From contig WBMZ01008616.1 of assembly GCA_013400975.1 (NCBI GenBank), positions 23,153 to 87,152 of the forward strand: a stretch of 64,000 bases of DNA, in the 5' to 3' direction. A program made the position numbers and the translations under genes. This document shows positions 1 to 13,100 of this stretch, one piece after another (positions within the stretch are counted from its first letter, which is position 1; every line of letters begins with the position of its first letter). Below the pieces are notes generated by a model that was given only the letters and a program-made list of their open reading frames with translations, was not told where the DNA came from and searched no databases. The stretch comes from Atrichornis clamosus (taxonomy: Eukaryota > Chordata > Aves > Passeriformes > Menuridae).

Positions 1-3000
1 CAAACAACACAAATTGCGTTATCTGAAAAAGAAATTCCAAAAGAAGAAAAAGAGGGAACACAGCACACTGAAGTGTATTAACATGCTAGAAAAATACTAC
101 TTGTCTACCATCAGTAGTGATGGAAAGAAGCAAGACCTGAAAGTGAACGACAGTAAATATTATAGAATCAATATTACTGAGAATCAATACAACTGAGAAT
201 CTGTATGGAGCCAGGAGATTTCACTAACATGATAAGAAGGAACGTTTTTCCTCAAGTACAACTCAGGAATTGGAATTGCTCTTCACGGATGCCATTTAAC
301 ATTTTGTCCTTTTTCAAAGAAGTACAGCTACATACAGATGCATAAAGAGAAGGGTGAAACACATCAGTAAGCAGGATCTTTGCATCAGATACATGGTATA
401 TCTGGGTGTATTAAGGCTGAGTAGGTTACATCTCTATTTGTTGCGTCTCCCAGTAAGGAGAACCTCTCAGCAAATGACAACCAGCGTCTTCTCAGTAATG
501 GATAAAGGACAGAAATTTTGAACAGCATGGCATGTCTGAGAGAAGAAAGAAATTTGCTTGTGGACTGAACCTAAACTGGAGCTTTCCCATTCTGGGTTCA
601 AGAAAGCCAGCTGGGATGCTTGAAGGCAGCTGTCATGGACGGCAGGAAGAGTGAACTTCCTTTCCCCAGACTGGGGGCTCACATGGTCCTTAGCCCAAGG
701 GTATAATGAAAGCTGGAGCAACCGCACTGAAAAACGTGATGATGTGGAAGGTTTCACTGACTAAGAAACATTTGACTGTGAATGAGCTCCATGGGGAAAC
801 CAGAGTTAGGCTCCACAGAAAATGAGAGGAAAGTCAAGCAAATATGGAAAGGAGAGGTAAAGGAATAGTTGAAGATAGTATCTAAAAAAGGGAGGAAAAA
901 TACAAGTATTAAGTCAAGGGGAAGAAAAATGAATGAAGACTTGGAAAGGAAAGAACCCAGAATTAATGGTTACTCTTGGGGGCTGTCATTTTATTTCATT
1001 TCAGTCATTTTCAGTCAATTTACGTAATGCTGAATTGCCTGTCTAGTAAAAATGTACAGATTTTGGGGATTCTTTTTTTTAAAATTTAAATCTATATTTG
1101 AAATTGAAGTTAATGTTTTGTTGGCTCGGTTATTTGGATGCTTATATTTGACACATATCTTCAGGCATTGGTTTGTCAGCAGACATCATGGTAATGTTTT
1201 TGTGACGTGCAAGTGTGTGTATGTGAGAGAGACAGGGAGGAGGGAGAGGAGAAAGTGCAGCTTTTCCCACGTGGGGGTCATGACCCACAAGCTCAGTAGG
1301 TCAGAGTTGAGAATTTAAAAAAAATAAAAATTTTCTTTCTTCCATTAAGTGGGGACCAAATGAAAGAATGACTGGCACACAGTCAGTTGCTGCCCTCAAT
1401 TTTTCTGTTTTCAGGAGGGGGTTTTTTACCTTCTATGGTAGAATGAAAAACGTAAAAGCTGGTAGCTCATTACAGTTTAGGAGATGGGATGAGGACATTT
1501 TTCACAATACCAGGAGTCTTTCTATGGCAAACAAGTTGCTCCTTGAAACATGCTTCAAAGTGCTGCTGTGCCCCTCCGTAGTTCAGTGCTGCCAACTCTG
1601 TTGTGTTTTTGCTGTGTAGCACAGGTGCCTTGGTTATTGACTGTGCTGTGTTGGCATGAGAAGGGCAATGGCATGAGGTCTTCTGCTTTACAAACAAATA
1701 CAGCCCCCACAGCTTGATCAGTGGAAGAAATTCCTAGAACTTTGGTGGTAACAAGGACTGCAGTGGCTTTCCAAACCAGGGAGAAACACACACGTTTCAA
1801 ACCCATCTGGCAGCCAGAGGGCCATACATGTTCCAGGCATTGCCTTCCCCATGCTACTTGCTTCAGAAAATTCTGGTGGTTTTAACAAATGCAGGTTTTA
1901 TAATGTTTGAAGTGAGGATGGAAACAAAGGTCTGGGGGCCGGACATTGAAAATGTTGTTGTTTGAATTGCCTAAATAAGTGTTCAGTTGCTTATTTTTGG
2001 CAGGCTATTAAGCTTGCTGTAGTAATCTAGCACAATCTCTGAGCATGCGAGAAGTTATGTGGTGGTTGTTTGTTCAGAAGTATGTATGCAGCTTCCAAAA
2101 AAGCCAGCAGGGCTGCACATGTGTATCTGCGGGAAAGAATTCCCATCTCCTGTGTAAAACACATAATTCTTATACATTTGCTGGAGAGACAACCCACCAT
2201 TCCCTATCCATCAAAATGTTTTGTGCTAAGCAGTGGGAAACAGTCTGACGAATGGCAGGTGATTTAAAACTTCTTTGGTTGAAAACTGATGGCTATTCCA
2301 ACAAGGCAACAGCATGCATCAGATGCTGATGCAAGACATAAGCACCTGACCCATCTAATAAATATGAAAAGGACGTGATGTGTGAGCCAGCAGAGTGAAT
2401 GCAGCTTGTGGGTCACAGCTAACGCCAGGCATGTCCCACAATGAAGCCAAGTCTGCAGATCTGAACAGCCCTCTTCTGGGCTGACCGGTGGATAGTGTGT
2501 AAAACGGGTGCGGTGGGACAGGTTTAGCGCTTCACATATATATTGAGAAAATTCACACCTCTTTGTGCTAACAGATATCTACACTAGACAGACTTGATGG
2601 TAGTCGGGTGCTCCATTGTAGGAGGGAGCTGCCAAAGTTTTGCCTAAATCCCTGCCCCCGCCCTCCCACCGAGTCTGGGTTTATTTAACTGATGCAAACC
2701 TCAATGACACCTTGAGTGAGCTTTAAGTAATTGCACCGTGCTTTGTATTGCAAGGGCCTGGAAGCACCATGATTCTGTAACTCAGCAGGAGGGAGCAGAT
2801 CTTTCCCCTGGAGATACAGTAACCTCCACCTGAGGTGTGGTATCTTTTTCGTCTGCTCTTGACATTTCTCATACGACTGGTGAAATGTATTCTTCTTTCA
2901 GTTTGAGTAAATGCCTTAAACTGATTGCTTGTTTAAGATAATTTATGCTAATTGGAAGTAGCCATATTTCTACACAAAATAGCACCTAAAAACTTTTTCA

Positions 3001-3829
3001 TAGGTTTAATGAAAACTCTTTACAAAATCAGGCTGTAAGTCAAATTAAAAATTCCTGGCACCAAATATGCACAAACCTGTCAATAACACTGCGCAAACAA
3101 GTTCCTTGTTGCCTTTCATCATACAATAAAAACATACTCCTGTTTAAGGAACTACAACAAACTTGAAGTCTTCAGGATACAGTTGGTTGAAAAACAACAC
3201 ACAATGCCCCTAAGAGGAAATACTTTTATTTCTTTAAATAAAAGGGAGAATGAAAAATGCCATACAGCTTGAAATTGTGAATAGAAATTGCAGAAAATTA
3301 GGACGTGAGTATATGCATTTGTTGGTGTTGACTCAGAGAGGTCTTTTGGCTCTTCAGTGGCTCACAGCTGGAAAACGTTTAGAGATAGGGAGCCTTGTTA
3401 GCCTGTTATTAGTTTCTCCTATCATGTCTCATGGGTAACATCAAAAATACAATATGGCTTTATTCCCCTTTGTAACTCCATTAGATTTCCATTTAAACTT
3501 CCATCTTACCATGAGTTTTAAAACAGAGGCTTGATTTGCATATTCTCCTGTACCACAGCAAAAGCTGTAAGAACCATTACAAAAACACAAACATAGGTTT
3601 GAATTATGACGATTTTTAGTTGATTCAATTAGCTGCTAATAGGTGTTCACAGAGGTATTTTGTAATGGGAAGTCAGGTTGTAGTTAATGGTTACCATAAG
3701 TTAGAACAGTGTTAAAAACAGCCGTACTGTTTGGCTCAGCCATACAATCAGAGCTCTGTCTTACAAGTTAGCATGGCAAACCGAATAAGCAGGAACCTGG
3801 GCTTTAGCTGGTAATTTTATTGCTTTCCT
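1..3829. other. Intergenic, no gene found
   Basis: AT-rich non-coding sequence with only short scattered open frames, none of which resembles a protein family. A purine-rich stretch occurs near 1,205-1,255. No repeat family is recognisable by eye. Parts of 2,500-3,600 are AT-rich and repeat-free and could hold conserved elements. Confidence 0.6.
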
Positions 3830-4080
3830 TCTAGTGCTGCTTCGATATGAATAGGAATGGGTCTGTGGAGCCACGCAAAGAAGAGCCCAATTAACCCTGA
3901 TGATCCTCTGGAGGAATTTTGCATCCCTGTAGGGTGCTTGTTACGGCAATTATGTTTTCCATTATGGATTTTCTTTGGAATGTGCAACCTGCACACGAGA
4001 ATCAGATAGCAGCGAGCATGACTTAGTTCATCACAAGCATGAATAATTAATTCACAGATGGCTTAGAATATTAAAACACA
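3830..4080. promoter_or_regulatory. Candidate conserved non-coding element
   Basis: A repeat-free segment rich in homeodomain-type words such as CAATTA, ATAATTAATT and CAATTATG, without an open frame. It has the texture of developmental enhancers in gene deserts. This is an impression from base composition and motif density, not from alignment. Confidence 0.25.
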
Positions 4081-6329
4081 GGTAGCCACAGTAGAAAGTT
4101 AGAGAAATGGAAAGGAGACTCGTCATCTGATCTTTCCATCTGCTACTTTTCAAAGATTATTTCATTATTCTGTCCAAACACGTGCTACAGTGTTACAGAA
4201 TGTTCTGTCTTAGGATATTAAGTGACAGATGATTATGAAAGGAAAGGATATTATATGAAAAACACAGTGTACAGACAAGTCAAATACATAGGGGTATTAA
4301 CCATTGCAGGCGCATTCACATATCAGCATGTACAAATATAGTGAGGGTGTGACTTGCAAGATGTCTGGTACTGAATCTGCTGACCCTACTAATTACTATT
4401 TATTTTTTGTATTACAACAGCATCAGGAGATCTCAATTAAGGTTCAGCTGAGTTATTGCTGTACACGTGTATCGAAAGGCAGGCACTGGCCCAAAGATCT
4501 TCCTGTCTTTCCAGATGGCATAAATGAACAGGGATGGAGACAGAAACAAAAATTTAAACTTAGCCAAGGGTGTGCTGAGCTGAAAGTGTATCCTCAGCTC
4601 TGGATGAGGTATCAGAACTTCACAGGTGATGTGCAGAAAGAATAAGGCATTTAAGACAAGAAATGGTTGCAGCTAACTTAGCACAATGCCATCTAGCTGG
4701 TAAAATGTGGGGAAGATTTATTCCTCAGACCTTCCTCTTTCCCCAGGCAGGATTTAGAACCTAGAGGCCTTTCCTGCAGCCAAATATCACAGCCATGCCC
4801 CTAGATGTCAGCCCCAGGCAAAGTTAGGGGACAGTTGGCTGCGTGCCCTACCACTGCTGCAGAACCTCTGAACCTGCGTGTCTCAAATGGGCACCCAGGG
4901 GTGAGAGGGTGTCTTCAGGAGATGAGGAGTGAAGTTGTCTCTCAGCCCAGCTAGGGCACTTCACCCAGGACAGCATCATGAGAAAGACTTGGAGAGCAAA
5001 GAGAGAGGAGTTTGGAAACTCCAGCTCCCCATCCCAACCCAGCTGTGCTCATCCTCCCTCATTCCAGACATCCTTCATCCCCCACGTCCCATTACTAGAA
5101 CAGAGTCATTGAGGCAGCCTACTGAAAATGAGTGGAGGGCCTTACAAACTGGAAAACAGGAATATTGAAATAAAAAGTTAGTGAGTGAATATGCCAGAGG
5201 CAAGAGGAGGAAGACTGAGCAATGTGCCTGAGAGGCAATTTAGCAGGGAGGGGCCAGGCCTAATTAATCTCTAGGATGAGGAGGTGGGTCAAGCGACAAG
5301 TGTAGTACTGAGCATGCCTCAGGCTGAGCCTCGCTTTCAACACCTGGTTTATTAATACTCGGAGAGCAGTGGCACTGTGTATGGGGAAAGACTGGGTTTT
5401 GGGTGTGGTGGTGATCTTCTCCTCTTCCTTCCTTAAGCAAAGGTGTCCCATGCAGCCAGACCAGATAGCTCTTCAGCTCCAGAGGAAACCGTGGCAGGGG
5501 TTTTAGTTGCATCATTGCAGGCTATGAAGTTGCTTGTAGGGATTGACTGTACTAGATGGGACTGCTGATATAATACAGGAATACTTATTGGGATGATGCC
5601 CATAGAGATGAAAAACTCTTTACGTTCTGGACCACAATCCAGACGTTCAAAGCAGAAGGATGGGTTATATTGCTAGTTGTAAGTACATGAGACTTTGCCA
5701 CAAAATAAGATGAGACAAGATCATCTGTTTCCTCTGGAAAAGATAGGTTTGAGGTGCATGGTTTTAGAGAAGTGCTGGCCTTTCTTTAATGTGTTGCTCC
5801 AAGAGTGTTGCAGCTGCAAATGTAGCTACTATTTCTGGGTCAGTGTTTTGGGCATGAACAACCTGTGTGTAGGAAGACTTGCTTGCTTTCTGATTAAAAA
5901 AGAGCACTGGTCTGGAACATGTTGTATCTCCTCAGGCCCTAAAAGTGGCAGATAGGAAAAAAAATGGGCTAAAACTCTGAAACAACAGCAAAGCCCCCAT
6001 GAGCTTGCAGCCGTCGGCATGAATGAGCAGACAGTCGCTACGAAGGCCCTTGCCCACATTGAAATGGGAGAGGCTGACAGATCATTCTACTCATTCACTG
6101 GTCCTGCTCTGAGACTGCTTCTTTCTAAATTTTTTAATGTGGGGGCTCAAGGGCCTGTTGCTTCATCTTAATGCCACTTAATGTGACTTTGGTCTTAAAG
6201 ATTTGGAAATGCTGTTGCAACTTTCAGGGCTGGTCAAAATACAGCCTAGAAGGACTTCATGAATGCATTTGGAAATTTTTGGAACAAAGCCTAAGGAGGT
6301 AGTTTAGCTCTGTGAATGCTGAGAGAACC
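4081..6329. other. Intergenic, no gene found
   Basis: A 113-codon open frame at 4304-4645 (plus) has no recognisable domain or coding signature and is of a length expected by chance. Otherwise nothing notable. Confidence 0.55.
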
Positions 6330-6855
6330 ACTTACATTTCAGAAAGTTCCACAACTGGTTTCAAAGGGGATATTAAAAACTTTGAGAAGGTTCAGAGGAA
6401 AGTTGCAAAAGCAACTGAATGAAAAGAAACAAACTGAAAAAAACCCTCATGACAGCAAAAGATGTGAGGGGAGTTCTATTTATTTAGCTTTCAAACCAGT
6501 CCCTTGACACAGGCTAAAGATACCTCAGTAGGATCAGCGATGCAATAGGAAGGGCTCTGCCGTTCAGTAGACTTGTAACAACAATATGGTGTTGGCCGGA
6601 AGTTGAAGCTAAGCACCTTTAGACTAAAACCAGGTCCACATTTTTAACAATGAGGGTGATTTACCACTGGAACAGCTTACCTGGGATTGTGGTAGATTTT
6701 CTACAACTGCCTGTTTATTGTGGTTGTTGTTCAACCACAGCTATGGAAATTCAAATAAGCATTACTTAGCATAATCTTATAGTCCATGTTGCTCTAGATG
6801 CCAGACAGAATGATCTCAGTAAGTCCCTCTGGCCTCAACATCCAAGTGTTTGTGT
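6330..6855 (+). mobile_element. Old CR1 LINE relic, 3' end, plus strand
   Basis: The segment matches, from memory, the 3' part of the ancient CR1 families common in turtles, crocodilians and birds. Frame-broken coding remains are visible. At 6638-6697 the plus strand reads TFLTMRVIYHWNSLPGIVVD, close to the C-terminal reverse transcriptase tail of CR1 (typically FLTVRVINHWNNLP). The 3' end runs into words like CAGAATGATCTCAGTAAGTC and CCTCTGGCCTCAA, which resemble the CR1 3' UTR. It is heavily diverged, truncated at the 5' end and dead. Confidence 0.75.
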
Positions 6856-8639
6856 AGGATGGGGAAGTTTATTTCTGCATCCTAGAACAACTAAAGCCAC
6901 AGGTGCTGACATGGCTGCTGCTGATGTTATGGAAAGGGAAGACTTGTAAGAGTTTGAGTCTCCAGACACGCCACCTCAAATCCAAGTAGGCCAACCAGGT
7001 TTGAGGGGGACTGTACTGAATGTAGTATTGAAACACAGGCAGACTGCACGTAATCAACATATTCCTGGGTGGGTGTGCTACCTGCAAACTAGAGCTGGGT
7101 TATCAAGATCTCAAAAGAGAGTCTTTGATACTTGGAGAACAGGTTTAGTCTGGAAGACTGTTAAAAAAAGGAGTGAAGTCCTCAGAAGTGGAGTTGACTT
7201 TGCACAGATCATGCTCTGCTTCACAAAGCTAGTACTGCTTAAATGAAGCTGCACAGCTGCTGACAGGCATAATGGGATGCTGAAGACTGTGATCAAAAAA
7301 CAATTTCACATTTGGGTCCAACCCCTTTGGACCTGATAGCGGAGTCAGAAACACTCCTAAAGAGACCTAGGCAGGAAATTTCTGCATAGCTTGTCTTTCT
7401 GAGCCAGGATCTTATTTACTGTTTCCTAAGGAGAACCCTTTGAGCTTCTGACAGCCTCATGGAGCACTGTAGGGTGACTTGGGACTGTGGCCCTCAGGTT
7501 ACCATCTCATTTTACATATACACATATCCTCAGAGGGGTAGTGTTTGAAAGGGAAAATGGTACAAAGTCTTTGAAAGCAAAGGTGCAGAAAAATTTTATC
7601 TTACAGTTCAAATCTGCCTTTGAAGCCAGAAAACTCCAACCTACTATGGCACTGCGCAAACAGCATCTGGTATTTTCCTTCAGCTGACCACAGCATGAAG
7701 AGGGGACAGATTGTGCACAAATGGGCATTGCCTGCGAAATTGCACTCGCCTGTAAAGCCTTACTCATGCCAACATGCCTGCAGTAGTGACAGAGGATGCA
7801 TTCTTCTCTTCAGCTGCCCGGCTCCCCTGCCTTTCCAGACAAGCTGCCCTTCGTGGTGGCGGTCTCAGCAAGCTGCAGGGCTGCAGCAGCAAACGGAGGT
7901 CAGCGAGCTAAAGCAAACAAGCCTGCACACATCCGTGCTCAGCAAAACTCCTGCCAGGACTTGAGGCAGAGATCAGCAGACGGTCGGTGCGCTGACGATT
8001 CCCCGCTTTATCCTGCCGCATCACATGGAGTCAGAGTCCAAATGATGAGAGAGTGAGCGGCTTGTCTCCGCACTGGAGTGTCTGCGGGTGAATTCAGAAG
8101 GATTTCTGTATCTTGGGGTTTGTATCAAGAAGCAGGACAGCTGGAAAAGAAATTGGAGCAAATACATTCTAATCAAAATAGTTGTTCTCCTGAGGATGTT
8201 AAATCTTCTTATAATCATTTATGAAATCAAAGACTGACTTCCTTTCTAAGTGGAAAGTCTCTTTCACCAGATGGGGGTGGGAAACAGGGGAATGAACCTG
8301 ATTAAAAAAAGATCACCATTAAATGCCATTCTCCAGGAGAGAGATATGCTGAAATGAAGTAGATTTATGTGTGAGATTTAAAGTGTCCTTGGTGTGGGAA
8401 GACTATGCCAGAGGAAAGTTTGTTTGATAATTACATTGGGAATACAGGAAGGAAAGTCTAATTCCTGTGCTATAAGGGAGGCATGGGCTGACAAGTATAA
8501 GAGAAGTGCAGGAATCCACATACAATTATTTATTAAGGAGTCCAGTCTAGGTGTGTATGGCTGTGTGCAGTACAGCGCAAAAGAAACATGTGGAGATGTA
8601 GAGCACAAATTCCTTGTGCCTACAGGGAGGTAGAGAGGA
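6856..8639. other. Intergenic, no gene found
   Basis: Mixed-composition sequence with overlapping short open frames around 7,487-8,056 that have no family resemblance. A G-rich spot lies near 8,272-8,295. No repeat was recognised. Confidence 0.55.
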
Positions 8640-8900
8640 AAGACCGATCATGTGAGATTAGACACCGAATGCTGGCTCTCAGGAAACAGGGGGTCAGTTC
8701 CTGCCTTGGCTGCAGGCTTCCTAGGGCTAGACATTTAATATCTTTGGTCCTGGTTCCCCATCCATAAAAAGGGAATAACATTTCTTTTGGCCTTATTTGT
8801 TTAGGTTGTAAGACTGAGAAGACATGTCTCTCTTCCAGTGCGTGCATGCGCAGTGCCTAACATGATGGGGACTCCCATTCTTTTCCGAGCTGGTCAGGGT
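8640..8900 (+). repeat. Ancient MIR-like interspersed repeat relic
   Basis: The order of words CTGGTTCCCCATCCATAAAA, then TTTAGGTTGTAAGACTGAGA, then AGTGCCTAACATGATGGGGA follows an ancient amniote repeat. In that repeat a CCCCATCTGTAAAATGGG-like box is followed by TTTAGATTGTAAGCTC and then CAGTGCCTAGCACAATGGGG. The identification is from memory, and the copy is strongly diverged. Confidence 0.6.
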
Positions 8901-10018
8901 TTTGTTGATACCAGTGTGTAAAGGGGAAGAAGAGACTGGGAACAGTGTAAGGTTATCAAGAGAGTCTTTGCCTCTGGTGAGGCAGAAAGCTGTGTCTCTG
9001 ACAAGGAGGGGTATGGATGAAGATGGAAGTTGAAGATAGGGAGAAGATAAAAGGTTGGGATGGGGGAAGTAGATGAAGTTGAAGGTTGGATCTTCCAAGC
9101 TCATTGAGGGATTATTGTGAGGGAGATTATGAGAATCTGAAGTCAGCACCTGCAGGTGAATCTTGGTAATAGCTGTGTTGGCACAATCCTAGTGAAGCCC
9201 TAGTCACTCAATATTAGCAGTACAAGGGTGCCTTCATACACTGTGGGAAGCCAGGAGAGTGCACGCAGTACTATCCGTTAGGAAAGGTCTTGAGAGTAGG
9301 TCCAGTGTGGTTGTCCTGCCATGACTTTTTCCCCCTTGACATGATCCTTGTTGTCACAGAGGTAGTGTTCAGGGCACCAGGACAGTGAAGCAGAGTGAAG
9401 TGCAGAGGGTGCCTGGGATCAGAGACTCTTCCCATCCACAAGTCACCATGGGGGTCTTGTTCTGGCTGGGTGTCTTGAGCTGTTTCCAGTTTAGGCTTGA
9501 TCTATGTCATTGTGGATTTGGCAGTTTCAAAAATGAGTTATGTGATACTCTTGTGTGGAAAGATTGGTGAGGGAGGGATGGATGGAAAGGAAGAAAGTTA
9601 ACAATGGAGGTGCTCCTGGTGTATCCAGACTGCTGTTTTCAACAGTGTGGGCTTTTCATGATGCTTGTGGAGGGAGAGGGGTGTCTGAGACTCTCATGTC
9701 AGATGCATGGTTTTAAAAAAGTGAGCAACCCACTCCAGTCTGTGCTCTGAACTGGAATCCTGAGACCGGCCTAGTTGACAGAGCTGGGTCAATGCTCATG
9801 GTCTTGTCTGACACTGGAGACAGATCCCTCCCTGTCGAGGTAATGTTGGTGATAGCTGTTATCTGTAATTTGTCTAAAATCAAGTGTACCAATGTCTCAT
9901 CCAAATCTCAATTTGGAAATGAAATACGCCTTCACTTGTAGGGAAAAAAAAATCTTGAAAAATGAGAGATGGAGAAAAAAATTATTCCTTGGATATTTTG
10001 GGAGTTGCTAATGTCCCT
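8901..10018. other. Intergenic, no gene found
   Basis: Purine-rich on the plus strand at about 8,930-9,090 and 9,565-9,600. Short open frames only. Nothing else recognised. Confidence 0.55.
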
Positions 10019-10068
10019 TCTTTTTTTCCTCCCTCCCTCTCTCTCTCACTCTCTCTCTGTCTCTCTGA
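10019..10068 (+). repeat. Pyrimidine (CT)n low-complexity tract
   Basis: Imperfect CT/CCT/CTGT repeats of about 50 bp, composed almost entirely of pyrimidines. Confidence 0.9.
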
Positions 10069-10100
10069 AAGACCTGCCTAGTTATGAGTTGAGAGTCTCA

Positions 10101-10182
10101 GGACTTGTCTACACAGGGAAATTTATCGGCCTAATTATGCCAGTGTAATCAGGCTGATAAATTTGCCTGTGTATACAAGCCT
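10101..10182. mobile_element. Palindromic MITE-like element
   Basis: Two 41-bp arms (10101-10141 and 10142-10182) are inverted repeats with no spacer, and 32 of 41 positions pair. The arm begins GGACTTGTCTACACAGGGAA. From memory this resembles ancient sauropsid non-autonomous DNA transposons with GGGCTTGTCTACAC-type ends. The whole element can fold into one hairpin. No clear target-site duplication remains. Confidence 0.7.
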
Positions 10183-10183
10183 T

Positions 10184-13100
10184 AATTTTAAAAGCTCCAT
10201 TGTCTGTGAGTGCAAACGCAGTGAGCAGTTGTGTTTTAGGCTCCTGAACTATGCTTGCCAGCTGTGGGCTTACTGCCTGAGTCTTTGACCGAGTTTCCTC
10301 ATTTCAAAGCAGTGGGGTTCTTTGGATACTAAAAGCCTGTGTTAAATTAAACTGGAAAGTATCAAAGGAGTCATATTTTGCTGAAGCAACTTGCAGTTTC
10401 TTGTGAAATGTATTGACAAGGGTACGCAGGTCGCTGCTGCCTCCTGCTTGGTGGAATGCCAGACCTGCTCCCATCTGTAACCCTCTCTGGTCACTGGCTT
10501 AGCCACCAAACTGGCACCACTAGCAGAGATTCCCCTTTAGGTAAGGGGTGGAAAATGTGTGGATTTCAAGGTGAATACCCAGATATCTGTGGTTTTTGTT
10601 GTGCGTAAGTGCATGGTAAAGGGGATACTCACAGTCACAGAGATTTGTGTAGCATGTGAATTTTGTTTGGTTACATGTACTTGCCTGTTGTGGAATCGTG
10701 GAATCACTGTCAGGGAGGTAGAAAAACTCTCGGCAGTTTTGGAGTAAAAAAAGCATAATTGTGTAGTTGGTTATTTCTCACTATGGTTGTATAAAAAACC
10801 ATCTTAGTCTGCACATACAATTAGCCAGACAGCTATGAAGCTGGATATTTCCAAAGTGAGCACACAATGGGGTCTTGTGGCTCAGGCATGATCACTTCTC
10901 CACAGCTCTCTAAAAAAGTGGAAACCCAAATGAGTTAGACTCTATTACAAAATGAGCTGCCTATAACCAGCTCATTTAATGATCCCCTTCCCCAAAACAG
11001 GCATTGTCCAAAATAATGTGATGAGCTGGCTTCCATGTGCAGAGGAATTTTGCTAGTGGACACTTTGTGAAGATTTTCATTTCTCTGGCGCAAAACCAGG
11101 AGAGAGTTCCTCAGGAGCATGGGCAAAAGAAACAAGGTTCTAGAAAGTGATGTGTATTTAAAATAGTCCTGAGAAAAGTGGGGAGAAAGAGCCTCTGAGC
11201 AAAGGTTTGGCCTGAAATAGACTGAATTTGTGAGTGGTGATCCACACAGATGTGTTTATTTTCCAGTGTGGGACACTCTTGGCTGTATCCATGTGCACAT
11301 AGAATTACAGGATGTCACTGAGAGACTTGCACATTGGTGCCCTGACCCATGTGGTGCTGGCACAGAGCTGTGTATCCTTCTTTCAGAGAACTTTGTCTGT
11401 TGGGTGCCTGCTCCTTTTCCTTTCTACTGGAGATGTCTCCTGAATTCCTGTGGATGGGTCTGGATTGAACAGATATTTACATGAGTATTTTCCTTTTCTG
11501 AGCCCATTTAAGATGGTTTTGTGTTAGGATGAAGTTTTGGGGCCTGTTTATGGAGCAGAGAGTGCAAGACTTAGGGAGGAACAACCTAAATTTCAAGTCC
11601 TGGTGGGCTAAATTGGGCAGCAGCGCAAGTCAGGTTACTTGTGGGTAGGAGGAGAAAGGGGTGCATGTCTTAGTTTCACCTTGAGCTTCCTCTAAATCAC
11701 AGCAACAGGCAGGTGTTGACTACCTTTTGCATTAATAGATATTTTCACATTTTCCAGCACTGAACGGTGTAGGATACCTCTGGGAAAGGAAAGTGTGGGC
11801 CTGACCCTGCCGTTCACTCACCCATAGGAAGGAAAGCACAGGGCACATCTCCCACCGTGGACACGTTTTGTCGTTGAATCAAGAATCTCCATGAACTGCA
11901 GACACAGTGAGACCTGATCTCCTGTGGATTTGTGTCTGTAGGGTGTACTCTGGTCTTGTGAGAGCAGAGCTGGTCCTGCTGCCTTTCCTACAGTTAAATT
12001 GCCAATTCCTTCTACGTGGATGTCTGTTTTCCAGAACTTGTGAGAACTTTGTGTCTCAGGAGGTGTTTGCCCCTCTGTCAAACTTGGCTGAAACTGGAAA
12101 ACAGGTTGTAAAATTACTAGGGAGTCAAAGGCACCCATACCTTAGACACAGCCTGTGTGCATGATTCATCCATTTAATTTTTATAGGTGGTGCTGAAAGA
12201 TATCATTGAGATGCAGATCCAAATTGTTCACAAATGCCCTGGTGAGTGCAACAGGACAAGTGGAAGATGAGAAACAACACGTCGCTGTAGCAGACGAGCG
12301 TAGGAGGGACTCAAAGTAGCTGTTGGATGATGGGGAGGGTTATCAACGGGATTCTCTCAACAGGAAGCACGTCCTCTCTGCCCAGGAATTCGAGAGCTGT
12401 GGGACGCCTGCTTTTGGAAAAAAAAATGTTTTGCTACTGACAGGAGAGGGCACGTGCTTTTTGGAGTCCCATTCATCTTCCCAGTATGAGAAGCCATTTC
12501 GTAAAGGAAAGAGATTACCTAATCACGCTTTGGCATTTTCCTTTGTCCGCTTATCTCACATTTCCTAGCCACTGATGGATAGGTAAAATCTTCCAGTCAT
12601 GACGGTATGGAGTCCTACGTATGTGGGTTGGTATGCAGAGCTGATACAACAGGACTCCTCTGCGCTCTGGCGACGTTAATGTGTGTTAATGACAGAAGGG
12701 TCTAGCAACAAGGTGCAGCACAACCTTTTTCATATGTGAAGGTGCTAGACAGAAATGTTTTTTTCACCACCATTTACAACATTCTTCTTCTCATCTATTG
12801 CATACTGATAAGTTAAGAAAGATCCTGTTAATGATCTTTGGTTAAAACCCTTTTTCTTCTTGATTGTTACAGTCATCTTTGTCTTAACTTTTTTATCTTT
12901 GAAACTGTGTCTTTCACTGTGATCTGTGCAAAGCTGAATAAAGTGAGAATCCTGGAAATACTGAAGTTTATCTTTTCTACCGACTTCTTATATACCTAAT
13001 GTAAATAATTTAATTTTCTCTTTTTCTTCTTTTTCCTTCCTATATTTCAATATTATCAGGTCTGTGAGGAAAGAAAAAAGAGAGAAAAACATGATTTCAG

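Noticed and set aside
4304..4645. 113-codon plus-strand open frame
   Set aside because: Length expected by chance, with no domain or coding bias visible.
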